The notes under the pieces are model-generated. The model saw only the letters and a list, made by a program, of their open reading frames with translations, had not been told where the DNA came from and ran no database searches. Shown in pieces: positions 34,501-44,500 of a DNA stretch of 64,000 nt. The stretch comes from Rhabdophis nuchalis (lineage: Eukaryota > Chordata > Lepidosauria > Squamata > Natricidae). The stretch is from assembly GCA_039707465.1 (NCBI GenBank), contig CM077653.1, positions 2,789,001 through 2,853,000 on the forward strand, read 5' to 3'. The translations under genes and the position numbers were made by a program. Within the stretch, counting starts at the first letter, position 1. Each line of letters starts with the position of its first letter.

Positions 34501-37500
34501 TTTTCCAGGGTTGTCGAGAGGATCAATGCAGTCCTTAAGTGAGTTGTGCAATTGTTAAATGAATTTGGCTTCTCCCATTCTTGGCTTGTCCAGAAGCTTC
34601 CTAGGAAGTCACCAATGGCGACCATATGACCCCAGCTTGTAAATCCATGCTGGTCATTTCAAAGCTGCTTTTTCCAAGAGGCAACTGGACTTTCTGGTTT
34701 TTCTTTGAAGTTGTTTTGCTTCTCATCCAAGAAGCTTCTTCAGCCCTGACTGGATGGTGGAGAAGGAAGGAAGGAAGGAAGGAAGGAAGGAAGGAAGGAA
34801 GGAAGGAAGGAAGGAAGGAAGGAAGGAAGGAAGGAAGGAAAACCTATGGAGATTCTCAGTCATCCAAGGTCCTGGTTGTCCCAAAGGTGCTTTTTTCAAG
34901 AGGCAACTGGACTTTCTGGTTTTTCTTTGAAGTTGTTTTGCTTCTCATCCAGGGAGCTTCTTCAGCTCTGACAGGACGGTAGAGAAGGAAGGAAGGAAGG
35001 AAGGAAGGAAGGAAGGAAGGAAGGAAGGAAGGAAGGAAGGAAGGAAGGAAAACCTATGGAGATTCTCCATCCTCCAGGTCCTGGTTGTCCCAAAGGTGCT
35101 TTTTTCAAGAAGCAACTGGACTTTCTCATTTTTTCTTTGAAGACACTTCACTTCTCATCTAAGAAGCTTCTTCAGCTCTGACTGGATGGTGAGGAATGGA
35201 AGGATATAAAAAAAATGCAAGCGACCAGCTGTTTGCAAGGAATATAAATCCTTCCATTCCCAACTGTCCTGTCAGAGCTGAAGAAGCTGCTTGGATGAGA
35301 AGCGAGACGTCTTCAAAAGAATAAGCAAGAAAGTCGAGTTGCCTCCTGAAAAAACACCTTTGGGGCAACCAGGACCTGGCTGATGGAGAATCTCCATAGA
35401 CCAGGGATGTCCAAACTTGGGAACTTTAAGACTTGTGGACTTCAACTCCCAGAATTCCCCAGCCAGCATAGCTGGCTGGGGAATTCTGGGAGTTGAAGTC
35501 CACAAGTCTTAAAGTTCCCAAGTTTGGACATCCTTGCCATAGACCAAATGCTGGTTACCCACATTTTGATATGTGACTGTGGGGATGCTGCACCAATTGT
35601 GAGTAAGTCCCCTTTTTTCAACTTTGAATGGATGATACCCAAAGGTTTGTCATTCAAGGACTGCTCGGAGTGGCATTTCTTCCACCTTCAGGGTGGGAGA
35701 GCGAAGAAATCCTCTCATTCTCCATTAAACGACAACCCAGTAGGATTCTCCAAGAAGACGTGTCCGCTGATATAAAAAATGATGCAGGGGAACAGTGTGT
35801 TTATGAGAGGGTGGGGTACGTAAGATGGGTGGATCTGATTTCACCCCATGGTACAAAACGGAATTTTAAGTCTAGCTTGTATGAGGAATTTACCGATTGA
35901 GGTTTTGACGATAGGCCAATTCTTTTTCTTTTTTAGAAGAATAGTTTTTTTATTTTTCCCATTTCAAAATCGTCCATTGATATACATTCTTATAAATGCT
36001 ATTTAACATTTATCTATTCATCCTTAATATCTATACACATTCTTACATATATACTGTATGATACATGGCTTTCGCCACCCAAGAATGTCTCCATCTTATT
36101 TTGCAACAGCCTCACTCCTACCTTCTCAAGCTCCATTCTCTGCCTTCTTGTTTCCTCCTCTCATTTCTCCTCTCGTCTCCCTTTCCCCCCTCTCTTTCCT
36201 CTCTCCTTCTCTCTCTCCTTCTCTCCTCTCTTCTTTTTTATCCTCTCTCCTACTCTTAATTCCCCACCCTTACTTTACTAGGCCAATTCTTGATTTGTGT
36301 CTCCATTCCAGGTTGGAGTGTCTCCTTTAGTCTTCTACGATGATGAAGACTTCCCGTCAAGCTTTCTGATCACTCGTGGTCCTACTTCTCCAGGAATCTT
36401 TCAGGAACAAAGCTGGGCCTCTTTGAGACGGTTCCACTCTCAACTCTCGAGCAATACAGTGCCATCTGGCCAACCTGACCCTACCCCCTGGACCTTCACC
36501 GGAGAGGTAAGAAGTCCTAGAACAGAATAACAGAATTGGAAGAGACCTTGGAGGTCTTCTAACCCAGCCCCTGTTCAAGTAGAAAACCCTCTACCATTTC
36601 AGGTAAATGGTTGTCCAATCTCTTTTTATAAACCACCAATGTTGGGGCATCCAGAACTTCTGGACACAAGTTGTTCCACTTAAGTTCCAGGAAGGTTCTC
36701 CTCAGTTCTAAGTTGTTTCTCTCCTTGATTAGTTTCCACCCATTGCTTCTTGTCCTGCCCTCAGGTGCTTTGGAGAATAGCTTGACTCACTCTTCTTTGG
36801 GGCAACCCCTGAGATACCGGAACTCTGCTATCATTAAGTGATGTACCTTGTGATTCTTGACAAATGTATCTTTTTATGTACACTGAGAGCAGATGCACCA
36901 GAGACAAATTCCTTGTGTGTCCAATCACACATGGCCAATAAAAGAATTCTACATTTTGTTCTGTTCTGTTCTGTTCTATTCTGTTCCGTATTTTGTATTC
37001 TATTCCATTCCATTATATTTTCTATTCTATTCTATATTCTATATTCTGTATTCTATTCCATTTTCTATTCTATTCTATTCCATTCCATTCCATTATATTT
37101 TCTATTCTATTCTGCATTCTGTATTCTGTATTCTATATTCCATTCCATATTCTATTCCATTCCATTATATTCTATATTCTATATTCTATATTCTATATTC
37201 TATATTCTATATTCTATATTCTATATTCTATATTCTATATTCTATATTCTATATTCTATATTCCATTCCCTATCCTATCCTATTCTATCCTATCCTATCC
37301 TATCATGTCACCCCTAGTTCTTCGTGTCATTAAACTAGACATGTCCAATTGCTGCCACCGTTCTTCATATGTCTCGATTTTACATGAAGCCAATGACTTG
37401 ACTTTCTCCAGCCCAACATCACCTCTTGCGTTTTGGGGCCACCGATGTGGGATTCGTTCAGTGTTGCATTTCTTTTCCTGGGATCATCTATGGAAAATGT

Positions 37501-37557
37501 GACCTGGCTTCTCCTTGCTTCCCACAGGGCCAGGATGGGTTCAGCCAGGCATTCTAG
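23770..37557 (+). CDS. PDZD3: PDZD3 (NHERF4/IKEPP), PDZ scaffold protein (ten coding exons)
   Basis: Proposed coding exons: 23770-23785, 26399-26426, 28274-28338, 29931-30142, 31120-31306, 32081-32217, 33130-33334, 33844-34040, 36312-36506, 37528-37557. All junctions have GT/AG borders and compatible phase, giving 423 residues. Three PDZ domains are visible at about 45-126, 149-230 and 257-343, with carboxylate-binding loops NLGF (56-59), LGF (161-163) and YGF (269-271). The N-terminal [12 protein letters not shown] segment is typical of this family. NHERF4 is an epithelial apical scaffold that binds C-terminal tails of transporters and of guanylyl cyclase C. Mammalian orthologues have four PDZ domains. 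Here the last exon adds only nine residues (ending SQAF) before TAG, and no fourth domain was recognised before CCDC153. Start and first two tiny exons are inferred from phase and splice sites. Confidence 0.9.
24115..24490 (+). repeat. Unclassified interspersed repeat, copy 2, with SINE-like tail
   Basis: Matches 2039-2290 in its first 220 bases and continues to GGTATAAAAGTCTAATTAAA with an AAAT tail. The fuller copy suggests the element ends in an A/T-rich tail like a LINE-mobilised SINE. Confidence 0.55.
24616..24744. mobile_element. Palindromic hAT MITE with target duplication
   Basis: Ends CAGGGGTCTGCAAAG; flanked by GCCTAAGG and GCCTAAGA. Arms share the AGTCGGCTCTTTTAAGACTG subtype; the loop side is partly deleted. 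Confidence 0.85.
25419..25549. mobile_element. Palindromic hAT MITE with target duplication
   Basis: Flanking TTTTAGGA and CTTTAGGA; both arms carry CAGAGTTCC and CAATT variants. Confidence 0.85.
25838..26296 (-). mobile_element. CR1 LINE 3' fragment
   Basis: CR1 ORF2 end ([31 protein letters not shown]) and 3' UTR on the minus strand, in PDZD3 intron 1. Confidence 0.9.
26890..27655 (+). repeat. CR1-type 3' end with (AATAG)n / (ATTCT)n expansion
   Basis: TGACTTGGCCAATAAAGAAT leads into more than 700 bases of ATTCT with ATTCTA, CCCTAT and ATTCC variants in a higher-order pattern of roughly 130 bases. This LINE-tail-to-microsatellite arrangement is characteristic of snake genomes. Confidence 0.8.
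27657..27862 (-). mobile_element. Sauria-type SINE
   Basis: Reverse complement contains GTTGACTCAGCCTTCCATCC, GTGGATAAAATG, TTGTTGGGGGCAAA, CTGTAAACCGCTTAGAGAGG and AAAGCACT, the standard body of Sauria SINEs, preceded by a worn tRNA-like head. Confidence 0.8.
28575..28880 (+). repeat. Unclassified interspersed repeat A, copy 2
   Basis: Collinear with 19056-19420, starting CTTCCTCAAAGTT and ending GGCTTTCTAGAAAGAATGTT. Confidence 0.65.
28900..29780. other. PDZD3 intron sequence, mostly unassigned
   Basis: AT-rich to about 29450 with no recognised repeat. A short foldback-family piece (GGAACATCTGCAAGAAAACC) lies near 29510-29545. Confidence 0.4.
29781..29868 (+). mobile_element. CR1 3' tail fragment
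   Basis: GTTGGACGGGAAGACCTCCAAGG then CCCTTCCAACTCTGTTCTTC, the CR1 3' end in plus orientation. Confidence 0.65.
30384..30579. mobile_element. Short hAT MITE with target duplication
   Basis: Ends CAGGGGTGGCGTTCGC and GCAACCCACCTCTG; flanked by GATCCGGG and GATCCAGG. Confidence 0.75.
30590..30780. mobile_element. Two palindromic hAT MITE fragments
   Basis: Worn inverted arms of the TTCAACTCCCAGAATTCC family at about 30590-30686 and 30700-30778; a further half-copy is at 30296-30352. Confidence 0.55.
30849..31110. repeat. (CT)n / (TCTG)n microsatellite in a splice acceptor region
   Basis: About 260 bases of pyrimidine-rich repeat ending nine bases before the PDZD3 acceptor at 31119, so it forms the polypyrimidine tract of that exon. 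Confidence 0.9.
31358..31452. repeat. (GTCT)n(CATC)n microsatellite
   Basis: Seven GTCT units followed by about 16 CATC units. Confidence 0.95.
31546..31583. repeat. (GT)n microsatellite
   Basis: About 18 GT units followed by AT-rich palindromic words. Confidence 0.9.
32345..32497. repeat. Inverted repeat with 48-bp arms
   Basis: Arms 32345-32392 and 32450-32497 are inverse copies with one mismatch, separated by 57 bases. It lies in the PDZD3 intron 130 bases after the exon ending at 32217. Unrelated in sequence to the CAACTCCCAGAATTCC palindromes. Confidence 0.85.
33340..33554 (+). mobile_element. hAT-like element fragment with one 41-bp unit
   Basis: Contains GAGTAGTTTGGAGAACC, a single GGGGATTTTGCAGTATCC unit and the right end CTGAATTTCACCACTG. 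It represents the family state before minisatellite growth. Confidence 0.65.
34340..34455. mobile_element. Short hAT MITE with target duplication
   Basis: 116 bp, ends CAGGGGTGGGATTCTAC and GGATCCCACCCCTG; flanks ATTAAACT and ATTAAATT. Confidence 0.85.
34655..35400. mobile_element. Cluster of foldback elements with (GGAA)n insertions
   Basis: Three or four arms of the GTCCCAAAGGTGC family lie in tandem, with (GGAA)n microsatellites at 34764-34845 and 34985-35050 at equivalent positions in two of them, implying duplication of an arm plus microsatellite. Confidence 0.65.
35402..35536. mobile_element. Palindromic hAT MITE with perfect target duplication
   Basis: 135 bp between two copies of CCATAGAC. 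Arms begin CAGGGATGTCCAAACTTGGG. Confidence 0.9.
36520..37375 (-). mobile_element. CR1 fragment interrupted by a younger LINE 3' end
   Basis: CR1 3' sequence at 36520-36834 resumes at about 37301-37375. Between them sits a plus-strand CR1-type 3' end (CACATGGCCAATAAAAGAAT) with an (ATTCT)n tract. CTATCAT occurs on both sides and may be the target duplication. Confidence 0.7.
36955..37305. repeat. (ATTCT)n / (ATATTCT)n expansion
   Basis: Tail of the inserted LINE 3' end, with ATTCTGTT, ATTCCATT, ATATTCT and CCTAT blocks. Confidence 0.9.
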
Positions 37558-38004
37558 AGACGGCTCCTTGGACTCTATGGGGGAAAAAGGGAGCACCTTT
37601 GCACACCTTTCCAGCATGGAAAATTGATCTCATCTCCCCAGAGCAGCTTTCTCAATCCCTCTCTTGCCTTCCGTGTCTGCACTCAAATGATTCCTGCAGA
37701 ACTTGGCAAGCAGGATGAAGATTCAAAGCAGAGCATTGGCCAGAGATGGAATACGATGAGTCAGCGCCATCTTGGAGGAGTTCCCTTGGGTAAGATTCCA
37801 AAAAAAAAAGATCGCTGGAAATAATTGCACTTCAGGGATAGTCCTCATTCATTGCATTTTGTGGAAGAGAAGCTCGTTACGGATGTCCTCTCTGGATGTG
37901 ACGACATCTCTAGATGATTTCTACCAGCGGAATGTGAATGAAGACCGTTGACCACTTCCTTCAAACTCCTTTTCCCTCCGTCAAAATATTCCCTCAATTG
38001 CAAG

Positions 38005-38132
38005 ATCTCCATCCTTGAAAACTTTAAAACTTGTGGATCTCAACTCCCAGAATTCCCTGTGCTGGGTGGGGAATTCTGGGAATCGAAGTCCACAAGTCTT
38101 CAGGTCACCAAGGCTGGAGTTCCCTGCTCTAC
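38005..38132. mobile_element. Palindromic hAT MITE, degraded
   Basis: Inverted arms around CTCAACTCCCAGAATTCCC, in the PDZD3 3' region. Confidence 0.6.
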
Positions 38133-38578
38133 TGGAAGCCTTAAAACTGAGCTCTGGACTTCCTTTTGTTGTCTTCTGACAATCAAGCTATCGATTTTGC
38201 ACAAAACGGACTGTGGAGGTTGGCAGAGGATGAGCGAGGATGAGCTTCCAATCTCAGAGTTCCCTCTCCAAGATGTTTTTTTTCTCTTCTGCGTGGAGGT
38301 GCACAGCCTCTTCTCTCCTTGGCCCAAGCCACGTTAAATGGGAATTCGTGTATTCTGAAACAGAAAACTGAATGAGATGGCAGACGGCCTGATCCTTCCT
38401 TCCTTCCTTCATTTGAGCTGCCGAAGGAACGATTTTGTTGAAAGTACTTTTCACACACCTAAAGACTGGGTTGTTTGGATTCACCCGTCACGCTAAACCA
38501 TAGTTTGCTTTAACAGGGGTTTGTCGCGAGGCACGGAGAACAATATCCAACTTCACACACGACACTAAAACCAGCTCA

Positions 38579-38584
38579 AATAAA
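38579..38584 (+). terminator. Candidate PDZD3 polyadenylation signal
   Basis: AATAAA about 1 kb after the proposed PDZD3 stop and before the convergent CCDC153 gene. It is the first clear hexamer on this strand in non-tandem sequence; no other support. Confidence 0.3.
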
Positions 38585-38639
38585 CCACGTGGTGTTTTCA
38601 TGTGTTGGGTGAGTTGCTGAGCAATGTTGACACAATATT

Positions 38640-39120
38640 TTATTGTGTGGAATCCTTGGTGCTCTCTGAGCTTGGTTGTTTTCTTGCAGACGTTTCATGA
38701 CCCAACTAGGGAACATCATCAGTGCTACAAGGGAGAGGGAGTCTGCTTTCGGTTTATGCACAGGTGGCTTGCACTGTCAGTGTTGGTGGGAGTGGCTTAG
38801 GTTGTTCCTTGATTGGGTTGTTGTTTACTGTTAGCTTGTTTATCTGAGTCAGTAGCTCCCTAGTTGGGGTGTCGTTTGTGGCTTGGTTGTTGGTCTAGTG
38901 TTAATCTTGACATTAATCTATTTTATCTGGGTGTTGGTTACTGGCAAGGAGGTGGTTTGATTTCTCAGTTCCTTCTGGGTTTTCTGATTGGTATGTAGAT
39001 GTGCTTATCTCTATGTGTCTGTTGATGGCTGATTGGTAACGAAACATCTGCAAGAAAACCACCAAGCTCAGTTGAGCCCCACAGCTCAACCTTGAGCTAC
39101 AAATATTCCCTTCTAAGTAC
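38640..39120. mobile_element. Element with inverted CTTGCAGACGTTTCATGACC ends
   Basis: Left part GAGCTTGGTTGTTTTCTTGC recurs inverted at the right (GCAAGAAAACCACCAAGCTC). Related pieces lie at 20-260 (with GT repeats), 29510-29545 and 62602-62760. Confidence 0.55.
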
Positions 39121-39144
39121 ATTTTACGTACATTTAAATTCAGC

Positions 39145-40210
39145 AGGTTCTGAGCAGTTCTGGAGAACTGGTAGCAGAAACTTTGAGTAGTTCGGAGAAT
39201 GGGTAAATATCACTTCTGACTGGCCCCACCCCCATCTATTCTCTGCCTCCCCAGTCCCAGCTGATCGGGAGGGAATGTGGATTTTGCAGTATCCTTCCCC
39301 TGGAGTGGGGAGGGAATGGGGATTTTGCAGTATCCTTCCCCTGGAGTGGGGAGGGAATGGGGATTTTGCAGTATCCTTCCCCTGGAGTGGGGAGGGAATG
39401 GGGATTTTGCGGTATCCTTCCCCTGGAGTGGGGAGGGAATGGGGATTTTGCGGTATCCTTCCCCTGGAGTGGGGAGGGAATGGAGATTTTGCGGTATCCT
39501 TCCCCTGGAGTGGGGAGGGAATGGAGATTTTGCGGTATCCTTCCCCTGGAGTGGGGAGGGAATGGAGATTTTGCGGTATCCTTCCCCTGGAGTGGGGAGG
39601 GAATGGAGATTTTGCGGTATCCTTCCCCTGGAGTGGGGAGGGAATGGGGATTTTGCAGTATCCTTCCCCTGGAGTGGGGAGGGAATGGAGATTTTGCGAT
39701 ATCCTTCACCTGGAGTGGGGAGGGAATGGAGATTTTGCGGTATCCTTCCCCTGGAGTGGGGAGGGAAAGGGGATTTTGCGGTATCCTTCCCCTGGAGTGG
39801 GGAGGGAATGGAGATTTTGCGGTATCCTTCCCCTGGAGTGGGGAGGGAATGGGGATTTTGCAGTATCCTTCCCCTGGAGTGGGGAGGGAATGGGGATTTT
39901 GCAGTATCCTTCCCCTGGAGTGGGGAGGGAATGGGGATTTTGCGGTATCCTTCCCCTGGGGTGGGGAGGGAATGGGGATTTTGCAGTATCCTTCCCCTGG
40001 AGTGGGGAGGGAATGGAGATTTTGCGGTATCCTTCCCCTGGAGTGGGGAGGGAATGGAGATTTTGCGGTATCCTTCCCCTGGAGTGGGGAGAGAATGGGG
40101 ATTTTGCGGTATCCTTCCCCTGCCACGCCCACCAAGCCACACCCAAGCCACGCCACGCTACACCCACCAAGCCACGCTCACAGAACTGCTAGTAAAACGT
40201 TATTTAATCC
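39145..40210 (+). repeat. 41-bp minisatellite array 2 in a hAT-like element
   Basis: About 20 copies of the 41-bp unit at 39262-40115, flanked by the same left (TTCAGCAGGTTCTGAGCAG) and right (CCACGCCCACCAAGCC) segments as at 8973-9571. Because 41 is not a multiple of three and no unit has a stop, several frames on both strands stay open for 300 codons. Confidence 0.85.
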
Positions 40211-40280
40211 CACCATTGGTGCCAACATGAAAGCCCTGGGAGGGTCAGGAAACAGACCTTAGCGCTGCGTGACCGTTGCT

Positions 40281-41440
40281 TCAGATCGCCAATGGGTTCA
40301 GTCCAAACTCCTTTAGCGTATTCTTACATTCAGCGTGGATGAGGGTAGCCTCCGTTTCCCAGGAGAGCTTGGTGGCTTGTAGCTTCGAAAGCACCTGATC
40401 CAGGCTGTCCTGTTAAAAGGAAGTGAGAATGTTCAGAGGGAAGAGAGAAAGAGCCATGTTGGTTTATTTGCAGTCATGTTACCTGAGAACTTCCCCCTCG
40501 GAAAGTGCCTTGGGAGGTTTGGGGAGCCTTAAGAGGGGCACGGAAACAGACCTCGGTGCTCTCCAGAAGGCTTCCTACAGGCGTTAATCACCACTTTTGA
40601 GCAGATTAACAGAGTTGGAAGGGACCTTGGAGGTCATCTAGTCCAACCCCTTGCTCAAGCAGGAGACCCTACACCATTTCTAACCGATGGCTGTCCAGTC
40701 TCTCCTTGAAAGCTTCCAGGGATGAAGCTCCCACAACTTCTGAAGGCAACTTCTATTCCATGGGTTGATGGTTCTCACTGTCACAAAATTCCTCCTTATT
40801 TCTAGGTTGAATCTCTCCTTGGTCAGTTTCCATCTGTTATTCCTTCCTATTCCTATTGGAGAATAGCTTGACCCACTTCTCTCTGTGGCAGCCCCTCAAA
40901 TATTGGAAGACTGCTCTCCTGTCTCCCCTGGTCCTTCCTTTCCCTAGACTAGCCAGGCCCGGTTCCTGCAAGCGTTCTTCATATGTTTTGACCTCCCTTC
41001 CCCTCATCATCCTGGTTGCTCTTCTCTGCCCTCTTTCTAGAGTCTCCACATCTTCTTTATAGTGTGGTGACCAAAACCGGATGCAGTACTTACTAAGGCT
41101 TTACTAAGGGTTTATAGAGTGATATGAGTACCTCCCTTGATCTTGATTGTATCGTTCTGTTCATGCAATTTAGGATTGTGTTGGCTTTTTTGGCTGCCAT
41201 TGCACACATCTGTCCCTTTGTCATCCAAGCAGAACAGGCCAAGTGATAGAAGGAAAGATCTGAGTGGCATTGAAAAAACCAACAAGCCAACAAACCAGTT
41301 TCTCTGCTTGAACAGGGCGATGAGATGAAGAACATTGCCCAATCATTTTGACTACCGTCATGCTCAACCTATGACCCACAGAAGCACGTAGAGTGTCGAG
41401 CATAGTTTAACATGAGCAGTTGTGAGAAGATTCCCCTCTT

Positions 41441-41527
<87 letters not shown>

Positions 41528-44500
41528 TGAAACTTTGGAGATGAGCAATGCGGAACATCTGGTCTCCTCCCTTGATGTTCTTGGCTGGGGCCAGAACGGC
41601 TGTCTCTTCCCATCCCCGACTCACGTGAAGGAGGCTTTCGCATTCCTTCTCCATCTCCTCAGCCTTCTGCTGCATCTGAGCCACCGCTTGGTCCTTCTCC
41701 TCCGAGATCTTTGCTCGCTCCTCTTCGCTCTGCTGCAGGGTTTTTTGGCAGGCAGCTGCCGAGGACAAATGAGGTGGGTTGGGGCGGGGGGAGACAGAGA
41801 TCGAGGTGAGAGAAAGCAGAAGAGAGCTGAGAGCTGGTTGGGGGATTCTGGGAGTTGAAGTCCAGGCATGTTAAAAGTTGGTTAAGTTTGAGAGATATGG
41901 CTCTAGTCAACTCCATCCATCTAGATGATGCCCGTGGTGGAACATAGGTTCACCATCCCAGCTCTAGATGATATCCTAGTCTCACACACCCACATCAAAT
42001 TACTATTATCTTTATTTTGCAATAAATAGCTTCAGAATAGCTGGCTGGGGAATTCTGGGAGTTGAAGTCCGCCTGGCTTAAAGTTGCCAAGGTTGGAGAC
42101 CCCCCGGTTTAAAAGACGCAAGGAAGTGGGTGCAGCTATTCCTTTGATTTCCTCCCAGTCCTAAAAACAGCGGCTCTGAACGGCCACAGCCCATCTAACC
42201 TTCTGCCAGGCCCAACCTTTGTGTAAATACCCAGCTGTTCTTGCAGGTTCTGCTTTTCAGCCGCCAAACGCTGAATCTGGCCGTTGGCCTGGACCTGAAA
42301 CTGCTGATACTGGCGGATCATCTCTGAAATGAAGAAACAGGAGTGACGTCAGAGGGTGAGGAGACCCTTAGTTACCCCTAAATCTTTAGATCAGGGGTCG
42401 GCAATGTTAATCACTCAAAAGAGTCATTTGGACCCGTTTCCCACAGAAAACACCGGGAGCCACAAAACCTTTCCCATGCCTGAGTATTTCCTGAGCTGCT
42501 ACAGAACTAGTTTATATAGTTGAATTAAATGTTTTGATTTCTTCTGAAACTTTTCTTTTCTTGGACTTATCCACGGCTGGCCTACTGAGGGTCAAAAAGC
42601 TCAATAAATTGCATGCCGGAGGGCGTTGCACACTGGCAGTTGTGACACATAGTTTGAGCAACATGGGGAGCCACAGCAGAAGGATGAAAGAGCCACATGC
42701 GGCTTCAGAGTCACGGTTGAGAAACGCCGCCCTAAACTAAAAGTTAAAGAGGGCACAAATGGAAAGGAGGCACATCGGTAGCAAGGCTGTGGAGAACGGG
42801 TTACGGCCTCCTCCTAATAATGAAGACCTCCCAAGTCTGTGCAACCTTAAAGAATATTACTGACACTGAAGCACTTCTTAGAAAGGTCACTCTTGAGACG
42901 CCAATGAATCTCCACGTACTTCTTGACCTTCTTCTTAGTAGAAGTGCATTCTTAGGAGAGCTTCGCTAAACATTCTGATCAAGTGGATCCCCCAGAGGAA
43001 TGAAAGAGCTAAGCTTTTCAAGGCATTTGCCACCCAACGGCCAGTCCCATTTCTGGGGAAGGAAAGAATCGGTTTCTGAAGCAATGACCAGGGCAGCGGT
43101 CGCTCCAGCCCACCTCCCACAAATAACCTTCATAAATATCCTTTTTGTCTTTCTTGGCTTCCTCCAGGTCTCGCTCCAGTTCTGTCAGCCTCTGCCTGAA
43201 TCCTTCCCTGTCAATCATTGCCTGCTTGGCCAGGTCTCTCTGCAGAACTGCAAGGCAAAAGGAGAGAGGAGCCATCTAAGTATTCGGTCTCGTCTCGTGT
43301 CAAAAGCACCGGAACTAAAAAAGGGGGAAATCATAGATTTAAATATTGAAAAAAATTAACCACTTTAATAAAATATGGATTTGTACAGTTCTAGCCCAGT
43401 ACCGAGCCAGATTAATGGCAGAGATATTTCTGGCCAGCAAGTCATTCAGTGTGCATATTGGTGTAAAAAATGGATAGTTGTTTGAATAGTGCCACATTCG
43501 CAGTAGTGCAGAAGGTCTACTGAACTGGAAGGGACCTTGTAGGTCATCTAGTCCAACCCCCTTCCCAAGCAGGAGACACTACACCATTTTAGTCCAGTTT
43601 CTTCTCGAAAGCCTCCAGGGATGAAGCTCCCACCACTTCCGAAGGCAACTTCACTTCCATTGATGCGGATTGTAAATATCCTTATCCTCAGGGAGAAATC
43701 CCCACTTTTCCATGTGGTCCAGAGGTGGAATTCGGTAGGTTCTGACCAGTTCTGGAGAAGCAGTAGCAGAAATTTTGAGTAGTTCGGAGAACCGGTAAAT
43801 ACCACCTCTGGCTGGCCACGCCCTCATCTATTCTCTGCCTTCCGAGTCCCAGCTGATCGGGAGGGAATGGGGATTTTGCAGTATCCTTCCCCTGCCACGC
43901 CCACAGAGCCACGCCCACAGAGCCACGCCCACAGAGCCACGCCCACAGAGCCACGTCCACAAACCGATAGTAAAAAAAAATGACTCCCACCACTGGGCAT
44001 AATGCATGCCAAACTGTTGTTTGAAGAAGAAGAAAGAGGAGGAGGAGGAGAAGGAGAAGTAGTAGAAGAAGAAGATGTGATGATCTGCATAACAACTGGC
44101 CCAACCATAAATCCAGGCTCAATTACAGTTGTAAGTTGAGGACTTCCTATATACCAAACCGATGTTCCAACGGGGGAGGAGGGGGACTTAGGCTAGTGAA
44201 GAAGTTCCATCTATCTCCTAGTCCGCTCCCGAAGCCACCGCGATTGCTCTCTCGGTTTCCCACATCCGAGCACAACTCACAAGTTCTCCTCACCCAAGTG
44301 ATGCTTCAGTGCGTCAGCCTCCGGCGATGCCTTTTCGTGTCTCTGCTCACCTGGAGGGAAGAATGAGAACCGATGCCGAAGAAATGGAAAATACCGAGGT
44401 CCTTCTGCTTGGAATTCCGCTGAAGTCAACTTTGGAAGCCTTACAAAGGTTTAGGAAGGCACTTCGTAGAATCGTAGCATCCGTCGGACACGTAACAACC

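Noticed and set aside
36838..37333. Tyr/Ile/Phe-rich frames
   Set aside because: Simple-repeat translation of ATATTCT units.
37624..37824. Additional PDZD3 exon ending at the GTAAGATT donor near 37793
   Set aside because: Frame is open but shows no PDZ similarity and would need skipping of the better-supported terminal exon; left undecided.
39210..40262. Open frames of about 300 codons on both strands
   Set aside because: They are the frame-shifting translation of the 41-bp minisatellite; no start context, domain or splice support.
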